From Pseudomonas proteolytica (GTDB lineage Bacteria; Pseudomonadota; Gammaproteobacteria; Pseudomonadales; Pseudomonadaceae): a stretch of 64,000 bases of DNA. The notes beneath the pieces are model-generated. The model made no database searches, had not been told where the DNA came from, and saw nothing but the letters and a program-made list of their open reading frames with translations. The DNA lies in assembly GCF_007858275.1 (NCBI RefSeq), contig NZ_VFEV01000006.1:62001-126000 (forward strand). Direction: 5' to 3'. Positions 45,435 to 54,305 of this stretch are shown piece after piece. Made by a program: the position numbers and the translations under genes. The stretch's first letter is position 1; each line of letters starts with the position of its first letter.

Positions 45435-47783
45435 ATGAGTGTGTCGAAGCCCGTTGTACCGTCCTCCCTCTGGCGGCTCAAACGCCTGCCCCTGGCGCTG
45501 TTGCTGGCGGGCAGTGCCGGCTGGACGCCGAGCCAGGCCGCCGAAACCGCCGCCCCGGTGCCCAAGGGCGAGAGCGCCAGCGGGCAACTGGAGACGGTCA
45601 CCGTGACCGCCCGCCGCCGCACCGAAAGCGCCCAGGAAGTGCCCACGCCGATGAGCGTGATCGGCGGCCAGGCCCTGGAGAGCCAGCGGGTCTATCGGAT
45701 CCAGGACTTGCAGCAACTGGTGCCCAGCGTCAACGTCGCCTACATGCATGCGCGCCAGTCCAGTGTGTCGATCCGCGGGCTGGGCAATAACCCGGCCAGC
45801 GATGGCCTGGAAGGCAGTGTCGGGTTGTACATCGACAACGTGTACCTCGGGCGCCCGGGCATGGCGGTATTCGACCTGATGGATATCGAGCAGCTTGAAG
45901 TCTTGCGCGGCCCGCAAGGCACCCTGTTCGGCAAGAACACCACGGCCGGGGTGATCAATATCAGCACCCGCGCGCCGAGTTTTACTCCGGAGCGCAGCAT
46001 CGAGACGTCGGTGGGCGAAGACGGCTATTTCCAGACCAAGGGCACGATTTCCGGGCCGCTCAACGATGAATTGGCCGGGCGCTTTTCCGCCTATCGCACC
46101 CGCAGCGATGGCGATATCAAGAACGAATACAACGGACACGACCTCAACGGCGGTTCACGCCAGGGCTTTCGTGGGCAACTGCTGTACAAGCCCAACGAGG
46201 CCTTCAACCTGCGCTGGATCGGCGACTACAACGAAGAGGCCTCCAGCGCCGGCACCCGCGTGTTGTACAGCACCGGGCCGACCATCAATGGCACCAACCT
46301 CTACCAGTCGCGGGCGGATGCAGCCGGGGCGACCCTGGTCAACGGCGCGGACCGCAAGGTCAACCTGGACAACGACCAGCGTGTCACGGTGTTCCAGGGC
46401 GGTACCTCGCTGGAGGCCAATTGGACCCTGCCCAGCGACTTCACCTTGACGTCGGTCAGCGCCTATCGTTGGTGGAATTTCACCCCGCGCAACGACGATG
46501 GTCTCAACGTGCCGGCGTCCTACAACGCTGGCGTGTCGGTGGAAGACAAACAGTGGTCCCAGGAATTTCGCCTGGCGTCGCCGACCGGTGGGTTCTTCGA
46601 TTACGTGGTGGGCGCCTACTACTTCGGTTCTGATCTGGACAACAAATCCTTCGCCTACTACGGACCCCAGGCTGATATCTGGAACGGCACGCCGACAGGG
46701 GCCTTGAGCAATGTCACCAGCATCGGCAACGGGCATATCCGCACCGACAGTTTTGCCCTGTTCGCCCAAGGCACCTGGCACCTGACCGAACGCCTGGATT
46801 TCACTGCCGGCCTGCGCGGCACCTATGAAGAAAAAAGCGCCTGGGTCAGCCGCAATGCACCCGTGGGGGGCGCAGCCGTAAGTGGCGCGGCGGCCACTGC
46901 GCGCAATGGGCGCACGGGCGCGTATGACTCCGGCGACCTCAACCAATACAGCACCAGCCCGTCCGGTTTGCTGAACCTCAGTTATCGCTTTAGCGATGAC
47001 GTGCTGGGCTATGCGACCTTGTCCCATGGCGAGAAATCCGGTGGGGTCAACCTGGCGGTAGGCTCGGCCCCGACCGCTGGTGCGGACTCACTGTTGATCG
47101 GCACCGAGCGCGCCAACAACGCCGAGCTGGGCTTTAAAAGCACCCTGTGGGACCGTCGCCTGCAACTCAACGCCAACCTGTTCTGGACCCAGGTCAATGG
47201 CTACCAGACCAATGCCTACGACTACGGCAACCGCGTGCAGTACCTGACCAATGCCGGCTCCGTACGCTCCCGTGGCGTGGAATTGGAAAGCACCCTGGTG
47301 CCGATCCGCGGCCTGACGCTGAACCTTAACGGCTCGTTCAACGATGTGCGTTACCTGTCGTACAAAGATGCGCCATGCCCACCGGAAGTCAGCCTGCGCC
47401 CTGGTGCACCGGCCTCGTGCGACCTCAGCGGGCATCAGGTGGTGGGTGCCTCGAAGTGGATTGCCAACGCCAACGGCGAATACAAATGGAACCTGGATAA
47501 CGGCTTCGAACCCTACGTTACCGCCAGCTATGCCTATCGTTCGAAGGCGGTGGGCACAGTCGAGGATTCGGACTATGGGCAGATTCCCGGTTATGGGCTG
47601 GTCAACCTGTCCACCGGCCTGCGTGGCGATTTCCAGCAGGGTCAATGGGATGTGTCGTTATGGCTGAAAAACGCCTTCGACAAAACCTACTACACCACCC
47701 TGTGGACAGGCGGCAACGGTGGCTATGAAGGGCTACTGGGCACCCCGCGCACCCTGGGCGTGACCGGCCGCTACGATTTTTGA
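45435..47783 (+). CDS. TonB-dependent outer-membrane receptor
   Basis: A 782-residue receptor for active uptake across the outer membrane. A signal peptide (about 1-37, ending SQAAETAA) precedes a TonB box-like QLETVTVTARR, a plug domain (PTPMSVIGGQALESQRVYRIQDL, VLRGPQGTLFGKNTTAGVINI) and a 22-strand barrel ending GVTGRYDF with terminal Phe. No secretin/STN extension. It is divergent from LysR-2 within the sulfate-ester island and corresponds by position to P. aeruginosa PA0192, so sulfate esters rather than iron-siderophores are the likely ligand. It resembles the SftP type of receptor by context only. Confidence 0.93.
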   Translation: MSVSKPVVPSSLWRLKRLPLALLLAGSAGWTPSQAAETAAPVPKGESASGQLETVTVTARRRTESAQEVPTPMSVIGGQALESQRVYRIQDLQQLVPSVNVAYMHARQSSVSIRGLGNNPASDGLEGSVGLYIDNVYLGRPGMAVFDLMDIEQLEVLRGPQGTLFGKNTTAGVINISTRAPSFTPERSIETSVGEDGYFQTKGTISGPLNDELAGRFSAYRTRSDGDIKNEYNGHDLNGGSRQGFRGQLLYKPNEAFNLRWIGDYNEEASSAGTRVLYSTGPTINGTNLYQSRADAAGATLVNGADRKVNLDNDQRVTVFQGGTSLEANWTLPSDFTLTSVSAYRWWNFTPRNDDGLNVPASYNAGVSVEDKQWSQEFRLASPTGGFFDYVVGAYYFGSDLDNKSFAYYGPQADIWNGTPTGALSNVTSIGNGHIRTDSFALFAQGTWHLTERLDFTAGLRGTYEEKSAWVSRNAPVGGAAVSGAAATARNGRTGAYDSGDLNQYSTSPSGLLNLSYRFSDDVLGYATLSHGEKSGGVNLAVGSAPTAGADSLLIGTERANNAELGFKSTLWDRRLQLNANLFWTQVNGYQTNAYDYGNRVQYLTNAGSVRSRGVELESTLVPIRGLTLNLNGSFNDVRYLSYKDAPCPPEVSLRPGAPASCDLSGHQVVGASKWIANANGEYKWNLDNGFEPYVTASYAYRSKAVGTVEDSDYGQIPGYGLVNLSTGLRGDFQQGQWDVSLWLKNAFDKTYYTTLWTGGNGGYEGLLGTPRTLGVTGRYDF

Positions 47784-47791
47784 GTGCATAC

Positions 47792-47892
47792 CTGTAGGAG
47801 CGAGCTTGCTCGCGAAGAACGCCCAGACGACGCGGTTAACCTGGTTTTGCGCGTTATCGTTGACGTTTTTCGCGAGCAAGCTCGCTCCTACA
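47792..47892. repeat. REP pair, same family as at 11.9 kb
   Basis: TGTAGGAGCGAGCTTGCTCG arm and its inverted copy enclose a spacer with GCGTTATCGTTGACG, closely matching 11861-11963. It separates the receptor gene from the convergent MFS gene. Confidence 0.9.
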
Positions 47893-47895
47893 CAA

Positions 47896-49065
47896 TCAGC
47901 AAGCGGCGGTGCTGCGGTAAGTGGCTGGGCTGAATACCCGGGTGACCACCAGCATCGCGATCACTGTCACGGTCAACACCGCCCAGGCGCTGACAAAACT
48001 GCCGGTGAGTTCGCGCAACCAGCCGGTCATCCACGGCGACACGGCATTGATCAAGAAGCCCACGCCCTGCACGAATGCCGCCAGTTGCCCGGCTTCCCGT
48101 GGGTCACGGCGGTGGTCCAGGGTCAGCAGCAGGCTCAGGGCAAAGCACGCCCCCAGGCCGAAGCCGATCAGCGCCACCCACAGGTGTGGGTATTGCAGCG
48201 GTGCCCACAGCAGGCCGAGATAACCCACGGTCTGGGCCAGCAGGCTGATGGTCAGCAAGGGCCGGCGGTCGATACCGCGTTGCGCCAGCGCCGGCATCAA
48301 CAGCGCGGCAATCACCTGGAAAATCGTCATGAACGCCAGCAACGAGCCGCTGGGCAGCACGCCCCAACCCAGTTGCTGGTAGTACGCCGGCAGCCACGCC
48401 ACCATGCTCATATACCCGCAGTTCACCAGGCCGAAATACAGTGCCAGTAACCAGGCGCGGCGGTTGCGCAGGCCCTGGAGCGGCGGCGTCACCTGCAGGT
48501 TTTTCGCCGCGCCCAATGGCAGCCACGCCCACAGCAGCAACGCGCCAAGCGCCGGCAGCAGCCAGATGCCCAGGCCGGCCTGCCAATTCTGGAAATGGCT
48601 GGCCACCAGCGGGCTGAGCAGCGCCGCCAAGCCACCGCCACCCATCAACGAGGCTGAATACACTCCCATCGCCAGGGGCACCCGTTGGTGGAACTGGCGC
48701 TTGATCATCGCCGGCACCAGCGCCTGGATCAGCGCCACACCGGCCCCGCCCAGCAACGCCGTGGCCAGCAGTGCCGGTGCCTGGCCCAGTAGCCAGCGCG
48801 CCAGGCATGCGAGCAGGATCATCATCAGGCCCAGGGCGATCCCGCGTCGTTCGCCCAACTGCGCCTCGACGCGGATGCCCACCAGCGCCACCAACCCCAT
48901 GCACACCACCGGCAGGCTGGTGAGCAAGGCACTGCTCTGGAAACTCAGGCCGGTTGCCAGGCGGATCTCCCCGAGCAACGGGCTGATGGAGCTGAGGATC
49001 GGCCGCAGGTTAAGGCCCAGCACCACCAGCAGGCCCCAGCCGGCGAGGGATTTATTCAGGGTCAT
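47896..49065 (-). CDS. MFS transporter, CynX/NimT type
   Basis: A 389-residue membrane transporter with 12 hydrophobic segments. The start MTLNKSLAGWGLLVVLGLNLRPILSSISPLLGEI and the GFGLGACFALSLLLTLDHR loop are those of the CynX/NimT family. Its start overlaps the deaminase stop by 14 bases, and that gene overlaps the ankyrin gene, so all three form one operon, read leftwards. Substrate unknown; a purine, cyanate or nitroimidazole-like small molecule would fit the family. Confidence 0.87.
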   Translation of the reverse strand: MTLNKSLAGWGLLVVLGLNLRPILSSISPLLGEIRLATGLSFQSSALLTSLPVVCMGLVALVGIRVEAQLGERRGIALGLMMILLACLARWLLGQAPALLATALLGGAGVALIQALVPAMIKRQFHQRVPLAMGVYSASLMGGGGLAALLSPLVASHFQNWQAGLGIWLLPALGALLLWAWLPLGAAKNLQVTPPLQGLRNRRAWLLALYFGLVNCGYMSMVAWLPAYYQQLGWGVLPSGSLLAFMTIFQVIAALLMPALAQRGIDRRPLLTISLLAQTVGYLGLLWAPLQYPHLWVALIGFGLGACFALSLLLTLDHRRDPREAGQLAAFVQGVGFLINAVSPWMTGWLRELTGSFVSAWAVLTVTVIAMLVVTRVFSPATYRSTAAC

Positions 49066-49519
49066 GCAGGGTCTTCCATTGACGGTAAAGGGCGTGCATG
49101 GCCGGCATCGGCAGGTGCTCGACGGGCAGTTGCTGGGCGGTCAGCGGCAGGCTCATCTGCTGGTAAACCGCGGCAGTCGACAGCCCGAACGGCGCGGCCA
49201 TTTCATTGCTCGCGGCAAACACCACGCGGGCCACGCCACACAAGTACATGGCACCCAGGCACATCGGGCACGGCTGGCCGCTGGCGTAGATCACACAGCC
49301 TTCAAGGCGTGGGCCGAGCTGTTGGCTGGCGCGGCGAATGGCGAGCATTTCGGCATGGGCGGTGGGGTCCTGGTCGAGGTGGATCTGGTTGACCGCCTCC
49401 ACCAGCACAGCACCGTCCTTTACCAGCACGGCGCCAAACGGCCGCCCACCCCGGGCCACGTTGTCCTGCGCCAGGGCAACGGCACGTTGCAGCCAGGCTT
49501 GATCGTGTTGTGGGCTCAT
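49052..49519 (-). CDS. Nucleoside/guanine deaminase-like cytidine deaminase-fold enzyme
   Basis: A 155-residue zinc deaminase. The zinc site is complete: His and the catalytic Glu in TAHAEMLAI and the two Cys in PCPMCLGAMYLCG. RPFGAVLVKDG is the usual strand before it. The form resembles guanine deaminase GuaD of B. subtilis more than tRNA adenosine deaminase TadA, but the substrate is not certain. ATG 49519 overlaps the ankyrin stop by ATGA; the longer frame upstream is a shadow of the ankyrin gene. Confidence 0.87.
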   Translation of the reverse strand: MSPQHDQAWLQRAVALAQDNVARGGRPFGAVLVKDGAVLVEAVNQIHLDQDPTAHAEMLAIRRASQQLGPRLEGCVIYASGQPCPMCLGAMYLCGVARVVFAASNEMAAPFGLSTAAVYQQMSLPLTAQQLPVEHLPMPAMHALYRQWKTLHDPE

Positions 49520-50178
49520 TGGGCACCTGCTTCTTGCAGCAGTTTGGCGATGGCGACCTGGCCGCGCTTTTGCGCCTGTTGCAGGGGGCTGATGCCGTCG
49601 CGGTCGGGCAGGTTCACATTGGCACCGGCGCCGATCAGCATGGCGACGATTTGCTGATGGGCGAGGCCGCCGTCCGAGAGCACGATGGCTTCCATGAGCC
49701 CGGTCCAGCCCAGGCGGTTGACGTGGTTGACGTCGACGCCGGCGTCGATCAGCAGGCGCACCGTTTCCACGTGGCCGCGCTCGCACGCCGGGATCAGGGC
49801 GGTGCCGCCGTAGCGATTGGTGCTCTTGAGGTCGGCGCCATGGGCCAGGGTCATGGCCAGGATTTGATTGTGGCCGCTGGCGCCGGCCAGCAGGTAAGGG
49901 CTGTCTTGCATCAGGTTCTTGCGGTTCACATCGGCCCCGGCCTCGATCAGGGCGCGGGCGATATCGACGCGATTGGCCTGGGTGGCCAGCAACAGCGGCG
50001 TGCTGCCATCGATGGCGCGGGTATCCAGATCGGCACCCTTGGCCAGCAGTTGCTCGACCTGCGCCAATTGCCCGGCACGCACGGCGTCGAGCAAACCTTT
50101 ATCGGCGGCCATGCTGTTACTTGCCACCATCAACCCCAATGCCAGGACGGCGGTTTTGAAAGGAGTAGGCCATGCCAT
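49516..50178 (-). CDS. Periplasmic ankyrin-repeat protein
   Basis: A 220-residue protein with a signal peptide (LALGLMVASNSMAA) followed by about five ankyrin repeats (DGSTPLLLATQANRVDIARALIEAGADVN, GGTALIPACERGHVETVRLLIDAGVDVN, GWTGLMEAI, DGISPLQQAQKRGQVAIAKLL; each shown in part). It should act in the periplasm as a binding scaffold. First gene of the operon with the deaminase and MFS transporter, divergent from a LysR gene. Confidence 0.9.
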   Translation of the reverse strand: MAWPTPFKTAVLALGLMVASNSMAADKGLLDAVRAGQLAQVEQLLAKGADLDTRAIDGSTPLLLATQANRVDIARALIEAGADVNRKNLMQDSPYLLAGASGHNQILAMTLAHGADLKSTNRYGGTALIPACERGHVETVRLLIDAGVDVNHVNRLGWTGLMEAIVLSDGGLAHQQIVAMLIGAGANVNLPDRDGISPLQQAQKRGQVAIAKLLQEAGAQ

Positions 50179-50284
50179 GGGAACCTCGTTTCAGTGCAAT
50201 GAACGGGAAGTATGGCCACCGCCTGAGGTATTCTGAAATTAAATATAACCATGCCAACCAGTGGCAAACACGATGGTGGTGTTC

Positions 50285-51136
50285 ATGTTCGATCCCGTGC
50301 TGTTGCGCAGTTTTATCGCCGTCGTCGACTGCGCCAATTTCACCCGCGCCGCCGAACGCCTGCACCTCACCCAATCCACCGTCAGCCAGCAATTGCGCCG
50401 CCTGGAAGACAGCGTCGGCTGCCGCTTGCTTGACCGCGATCAGCGCCGGGTGGTGGCGACGGTCGAGGGTGAGCGCCTGCTGGCCTATGCGCGGCGCATC
50501 CTGGCGCTGAACGAAGAAGCCGCCGATGTGCTGATCAACCAGCAGAGCGATGGCGTGCTACGCCTGGGCGTGCCCGAGGACTTCGCCGCCGAGCGCTTGA
50601 TGCCGCTGCTTTCGGCGTTTGTCGTGGCCTATCCACGGGTGCGCCTGGAGGTCACCAGCGGCTTGGGGCCGGCGCTGCTGCGCCAGTATCGCGGCGGCGA
50701 ATTCGATGTGTTGCTGGTCAAGCAGATGGGCGACAGCGATGACTGCCTGGCCTCCTGGCCGGAGCCTTTGTGCTGGGTCGACAGCCGCCGCATGCCGGCG
50801 CTGGGCCGTGACCCATTGCCCCTGGTGGCGTTCCCGGTGGGCGGCCTGTACCGCAATGAAATGCTCCAGCACCTGGAGGTGGGTGGCTGGCGCTGGCGCA
50901 TTGGCTATTCCAGCGCGAGCCTGGCCAGTGTGTGTTCTGCGGTGGCGGCGGGGTTGGGTATCAGCCTGTTGCCGGAGCGGGTGGTGCAGACCGGGCACGT
51001 GGTGCTCGGCGCCGACAGTGGTTTACCTGCGGTGCAGGGCGTGCGACTGGCGCTGTATGGGCGCAGTGGGATGGGGGCGGCGGGCCAGAGCCTGCAGCAT
51101 CAATTATGGGATTTATGCGAGGCCAACCCGCGCTGA
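50285..51136 (+). CDS. LysR-family regulator of the ankyrin-deaminase-MFS operon
   Basis: A 283-residue LysR regulator. MFDPVLLRSFIAVVDCANF from ATG 50285 is the standard N-terminus; the helix-turn-helix is AAERLHLTQSTVSQQLRRLE at about 20-39. The effector domain has GVLRLGVPEDFAAERLMP and GLGISLLPERVV. It is divergent from the ankyrin gene by 106 bases, so it probably controls that operon. Not closely similar to the two sulfate-ester LysR proteins. Confidence 0.92.
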   Translation: MFDPVLLRSFIAVVDCANFTRAAERLHLTQSTVSQQLRRLEDSVGCRLLDRDQRRVVATVEGERLLAYARRILALNEEAADVLINQQSDGVLRLGVPEDFAAERLMPLLSAFVVAYPRVRLEVTSGLGPALLRQYRGGEFDVLLVKQMGDSDDCLASWPEPLCWVDSRRMPALGRDPLPLVAFPVGGLYRNEMLQHLEVGGWRWRIGYSSASLASVCSAVAAGLGISLLPERVVQTGHVVLGADSGLPAVQGVRLALYGRSGMGAAGQSLQHQLWDLCEANPR

Positions 51137-51139
51137 GCC

Positions 51140-51164
51140 ATGCCTTTGAGGAATATTTTGCATG
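51140..51164. promoter_or_regulatory. Candidate operator D (upstream of tonB)
   Basis: ATGCCTTT, 5 bases, ATATTTT, 2 bases, ATG; 23 of the first 26 bases agree with operator A at 38946 when the two are aligned. It lies 211 bases before tonB, just after the LysR stop. The remaining gap to 51374 has an AT-rich stretch around 51255-51285 that could hold the promoter. Confidence 0.6.
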
Positions 51165-51374
51165 CCGGCAAAGCATCATGATTTTGCCCCTCGCCGCCAG
51201 GCCGCGTGGGGCGTGGCTTTGCTGGATTGGCTGAGTTTTCATATTCCTGTTCGGTCTATGTATAACTTTAAAGATTACTTTAAGAGATAAGCGTCTGCCC
51301 CCGATGATTCAGCTCTCGACGGTCGCCCCGCAGGCCCGTCGGTTTTTTCGCTGAAGACAGCAGGGAGTGAATCA

Positions 51375-52190
51375 ATGGGCAATGTCCAGACCGCCGCCAG
51401 TGCACATGAGGCGCTGTGGCGCCAGGCACCGAGTGGTGAGTTGGTCGACCTTGGCCGGCCGCACCGCGCGCCCTTGGGGCAGTTGCGGTTGCAGAAAACC
51501 CCCAAGGGGATCTTGAGCCGCCGTGAAGGCATTTTATTGGGCCTGTTGGCACTGGCGCTGCATGGCGCGGTGATCTATTGGGTCAGCCAGAAACCGGTGC
51601 CGGTGCTGCCGATTGTGCCGCCGGAAATTCCACCAATGACCATCGAGTTTTCCCAGCCGGCGCCACCGGTGGTGGAACCTCCGCCGCCTGTACCGCCGCC
51701 GCCACCGCCTCCGGTCGTGGAACCACCGCCGCCTGTGGTGGATGAGTTGGCGGCCAAGCCGGCGCCACCCAAGCCGATCCCCAAGCCCAAGCCCAAACCG
51801 GTGCCCAAACCCGAACCCAAGCCTGCGCCAAAAGCCGTCGAACAACCGCCCGCGCCACCCCAGCCGGCACCACCGGCGCCCAGGCCAGCCCCGCCTGCGC
51901 CGGCACCGGTAACACCTGCTTCGGCCAACGCCGCGTACCTGAAGAACCCGGCGCCCGAGTACCCATCACTGGCCCAGCGCCGTGGCTGGGAAGGCACTGT
52001 GTTGTTGCGGGTGCATGTATTGGCCAGCGGCAAACCCGGTGAAATCCAGGTGCAGAAGAGCAGCGGTCGCCAGCAACTCGACGACGCCGCACTCAGCGCC
52101 GTGAAGCGCTGGAGCTTCGTGCCCGCCAAGCAGGGCGACGTGGCACAGGATGGCTGGGTCAGCGTGCCCATCGATTTCAAGATTCATTGA
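51375..52190 (+). CDS. tonB: TonB energy transducer
   Basis: A 271-residue TonB. A cytoplasmic N-terminal extension of about 50 residues (usual in Pseudomonas TonB) precedes the single transmembrane helix (about 51-68, GILLGLLALALHGAVIYWVS with the functional Ser/His type residues), then a long periplasmic Pro-rich span of PPPP and KPKPKP repeats, and the C-terminal domain NPAPEYPSLAQRRGWEGTV... with YPSLAQRRGWEG and VKRWSFVPAK. It heads tonB-exbB-exbD; in P. aeruginosa the matching locus is tonB2-exbB1-exbD1. Likely energises the nearby receptor. Confidence 0.94.
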   Translation: MGNVQTAASAHEALWRQAPSGELVDLGRPHRAPLGQLRLQKTPKGILSRREGILLGLLALALHGAVIYWVSQKPVPVLPIVPPEIPPMTIEFSQPAPPVVEPPPPVPPPPPPPVVEPPPPVVDELAAKPAPPKPIPKPKPKPVPKPEPKPAPKAVEQPPAPPQPAPPAPRPAPPAPAPVTPASANAAYLKNPAPEYPSLAQRRGWEGTVLLRVHVLASGKPGEIQVQKSSGRQQLDDAALSAVKRWSFVPAKQGDVAQDGWVSVPIDFKIH

Positions 52191-52232
52191 GCCTTTGCTC
52201 GACACCCTATCGCTTACACCGAGGTACACATC

Positions 52233-52958
52233 ATGACGTTACTGGCATCTCCACTTGAATCCATCGAAAGCGCGGTGATCTGGCTGCTGGTGGTTTTTTC
52301 CGTCGCCACCTGGGGCCTGGCTCTGCTCAAGGGCGCGCAGTTCGCCCGCCTCAAGGCTCAGGATCGCAAGTTCCACAAACAGTTCTGGGCGGCGTCGAGC
52401 CTGGATTCGGCCGCCGAGCTGAGCGAAACCCATCCCGGCGCCGCCGCCCGTGTGGCCCAGGCTGGCTACGCCGCGATCCAGGTGGGGGATGCGCCGCACG
52501 CCGCTGACCTGAGCCAGGCGATCAACCATCAGGACCGCCTCGAACGTGCCCTGCGCCAGCAGATCGTGCGTGAACGGCGCTCCCTGGAAACCGGCCTGGC
52601 CGTGGTCGCGAGTATCGGCAGCACCTCGCCCTTTATCGGCCTGTTCGGCACCGTGTGGGGGATCATGGAAGCGTTGAAAGGGATCAGCGCTGCCGGTTCT
52701 GCCAGCCTGGAAACCGTGGCCGGCCCGATCGGCGCGGCGCTGGTCGCGACCGGTGTGGGGATCGCCGTCGCCGTGCCGGCGGTGCTGGTCTACAACTACT
52801 TCCTGCGTCGCCTGAAGCTCACGGCTGCCGACCTGGACGACTTCGCCCATGACTTCTACAGCCTGGCGCAGAAAAATTCGTTCCGCGTGCTGGTCCACCC
52901 GGCGCTGCATAAAAACGCCGCCCAGGGCAGCGCGCAAAAAGTGAAGGAGGCGTCCTGA
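52233..52958 (+). CDS. exbB: TonB-system proton channel subunit ExbB
   Basis: A 241-residue MotA/TolQ/ExbB family protein. Three membrane helices at about 8-28, 125-150 (GLAVVASIGSTSPFIGLFGTVWGIM) and 165-190 (GPIGAALVATGVGIAVAVPAVLVYNYF) match the family; the conserved FIGLFGTVWGIMEAL is intact. It starts 42 bases after tonB and ends 1 base before exbD. Together with ExbD it uses the proton gradient to drive TonB. Confidence 0.95.
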   Translation: MTLLASPLESIESAVIWLLVVFSVATWGLALLKGAQFARLKAQDRKFHKQFWAASSLDSAAELSETHPGAAARVAQAGYAAIQVGDAPHAADLSQAINHQDRLERALRQQIVRERRSLETGLAVVASIGSTSPFIGLFGTVWGIMEALKGISAAGSASLETVAGPIGAALVATGVGIAVAVPAVLVYNYFLRRLKLTAADLDDFAHDFYSLAQKNSFRVLVHPALHKNAAQGSAQKVKEAS

Positions 52959-52959
52959 T

Positions 52960-53361
52960 ATGGCCTTCTCTACCCAAGACAGCGACGAGGTACTCAGTGA
53001 GATCAACGTCACGCCCCTGGTGGACGTGATGCTGGTACTGCTGGTGGTGTTTATCGTCACCGCCCCGCTGTTGACCAACGCGATTCCGATCAACCTGCCC
53101 AAGACCGAGGCCGTGGCCCCGGTGGAGCAGAAAGACCCGCTGGTGGTGAGCATCGACGGTGCCGGCAAGGTGTTTATCAACAAGGATGAAATCCAGCCGG
53201 ACCTGCTGGAGTTCAACCTGCAGGCCGCCAAGGCGAAGGACCCTGAGGTACGGGTGCAACTGCAGGCTGACGATGGTGTGAATTATGGCGAAGTGGCTCG
53301 GGCCATGGCGTCGATTGAGCGGGCGGGGATTACCAAGCTGTCGGTGATTACTGCGCGTTAG
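52960..53361 (+). CDS. exbD: TonB-system proton channel subunit ExbD
   Basis: A 133-residue ExbD/TolR protein with the key membrane Asp in ITPLVDVMLVLLVVFIVTAP (here INVTPLVDVMLVLLVVF, Asp25 region) and a periplasmic domain. AAGGAGG at the end of exbB provides its ribosome site. It closes the tonB operon and is followed by a terminator-like hairpin. Confidence 0.95.
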   Translation: MAFSTQDSDEVLSEINVTPLVDVMLVLLVVFIVTAPLLTNAIPINLPKTEAVAPVEQKDPLVVSIDGAGKVFINKDEIQPDLLEFNLQAAKAKDPEVRVQLQADDGVNYGEVARAMASIERAGITKLSVITAR

Positions 53362-53385
53362 TGTCAAAAGCCTCGACAATTTTTT

Positions 53386-53419
53386 GGCCGTCTCCTTGGC
53401 AGGGTGCGGCCTTTTTTTT
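53386..53419 (+). terminator. Possible terminator after exbD
   Basis: GGCCG and CGGCC flank a loop that can pair further (CCTT/AGGG), followed by eight T. The gap 53362-53672 otherwise holds one REP half-site, one REP pair and the short upstream region of the hydrolase gene. Confidence 0.7.
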
Positions 53420-53464
53420 GCCTGTGGCGAGCGGGCTTGTCGGTTGGATACACCACAAAATAAA

Positions 53465-53553
53465 TGTGGGAGCTGGCTTGCCTGCGATGACGGTGTGTCA
53501 GCTGCCCGTGCATTGCCTGAACCACCGCCATCGCGGGCAAGCCCGCTCCCACA
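53465..53553. repeat. REP pair
   Basis: GTGGGAGCTGGCTTGCCTGC and inverted GCGGGCAAGCCCGCTCCCAC enclose a short spacer; an extra REP-B half-site, GTGGCGAGCGGGCTTG, precedes it at 53425. Confidence 0.88.
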
Positions 53554-53672
53554 TTATTTGATTGATGGGACTGTGTTTTTGGTTATTAACAAATAGCTTC
53601 TTATTCCTTAACGAATATATGCCCCGTCCCTATACTGGTCAGCAACGTTAAACGCTGCAGGAGGGCACACCC

Positions 53673-54254
53673 ATGCACAGCGAGTTGATCCGTTACCTGA
53701 TCGTGCCGGGCTGGCAAGGATCGCCAGAAGATCATTGGCAAACCCATTGGCAGAACAGCCTGCCCAACAGCGCTCGCGTGGAGCAGGCCGACTGGCTGAC
53801 CCCGCGCCGTGAAGACTGGGTGGCGGCCTTGGCCGAAGCCATTGCGGCCGACAGCACTCCGGTGATCCTTATCGCCCATAGCCTGGGTTGCATCACCGTG
53901 GCGCACTGGGCGGCCAGCGCGCCGTTGCAGTTCTTGCGTCAGGTGCGCGGTGCGTTGCTGGTGGCCCCGGCGGATGTCGAGCGCCCGGCGTGTGCGCCTG
54001 CCTTGCGCAACTTTGCACCGATCCCCCGCGACCTGTTGCCGTTCCCCAGCCAGATCGTCAGCTCCGACAACGACAGTGCAGTCAGCGCCCCTCGGGCCCT
54101 GGAACTGGCACGTAACTGGGGGGCGGAAGCCGGGATTCTCGCAGGCGCCGGGCATATCAACGTGAAGTCCGGCCACCAGCGCTGGGAGCAGGGTTTCGCC
54201 TACCTCTATCGTCTGCAAAACCGTCTGGAGCATCACTCCCGGCGCCGCGCCTAA
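53673..54254 (+). CDS. Alpha/beta serine hydrolase, RBBP9/YdeN family
   Basis: A 193-residue single-domain hydrolase. The catalytic triad is visible: Ser70 in IAHSLGC, Asp132 (SSDND) and His161 (GAGHINV). N-terminal YLIVPGWQGSPEDHWQTHW is the family signature. GGAGG lies 8 bases before ATG 53673. The sigma-54 activator gene begins 51 bases downstream on the same strand. The substrate is unknown; a small ester is typical for the family. Confidence 0.92.
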   Translation: MHSELIRYLIVPGWQGSPEDHWQTHWQNSLPNSARVEQADWLTPRREDWVAALAEAIAADSTPVILIAHSLGCITVAHWAASAPLQFLRQVRGALLVAPADVERPACAPALRNFAPIPRDLLPFPSQIVSSDNDSAVSAPRALELARNWGAEAGILAGAGHINVKSGHQRWEQGFAYLYRLQNRLEHHSRRRA

Positions 54255-54305
54255 TATTTTTTCAACGCCCCGTCCCTATGAGTGGAATTGGGGCGGGAGC
54301 CTGCC

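Noticed and set aside
51162..51290. A 42-residue plus-strand frame with GAGGA upstream, between the LysR gene and tonB
   Set aside because: Its ribosome site and start fall inside the 25-bp element that also occurs at 38946, where no such frame exists, so the conservation is better explained as regulatory.
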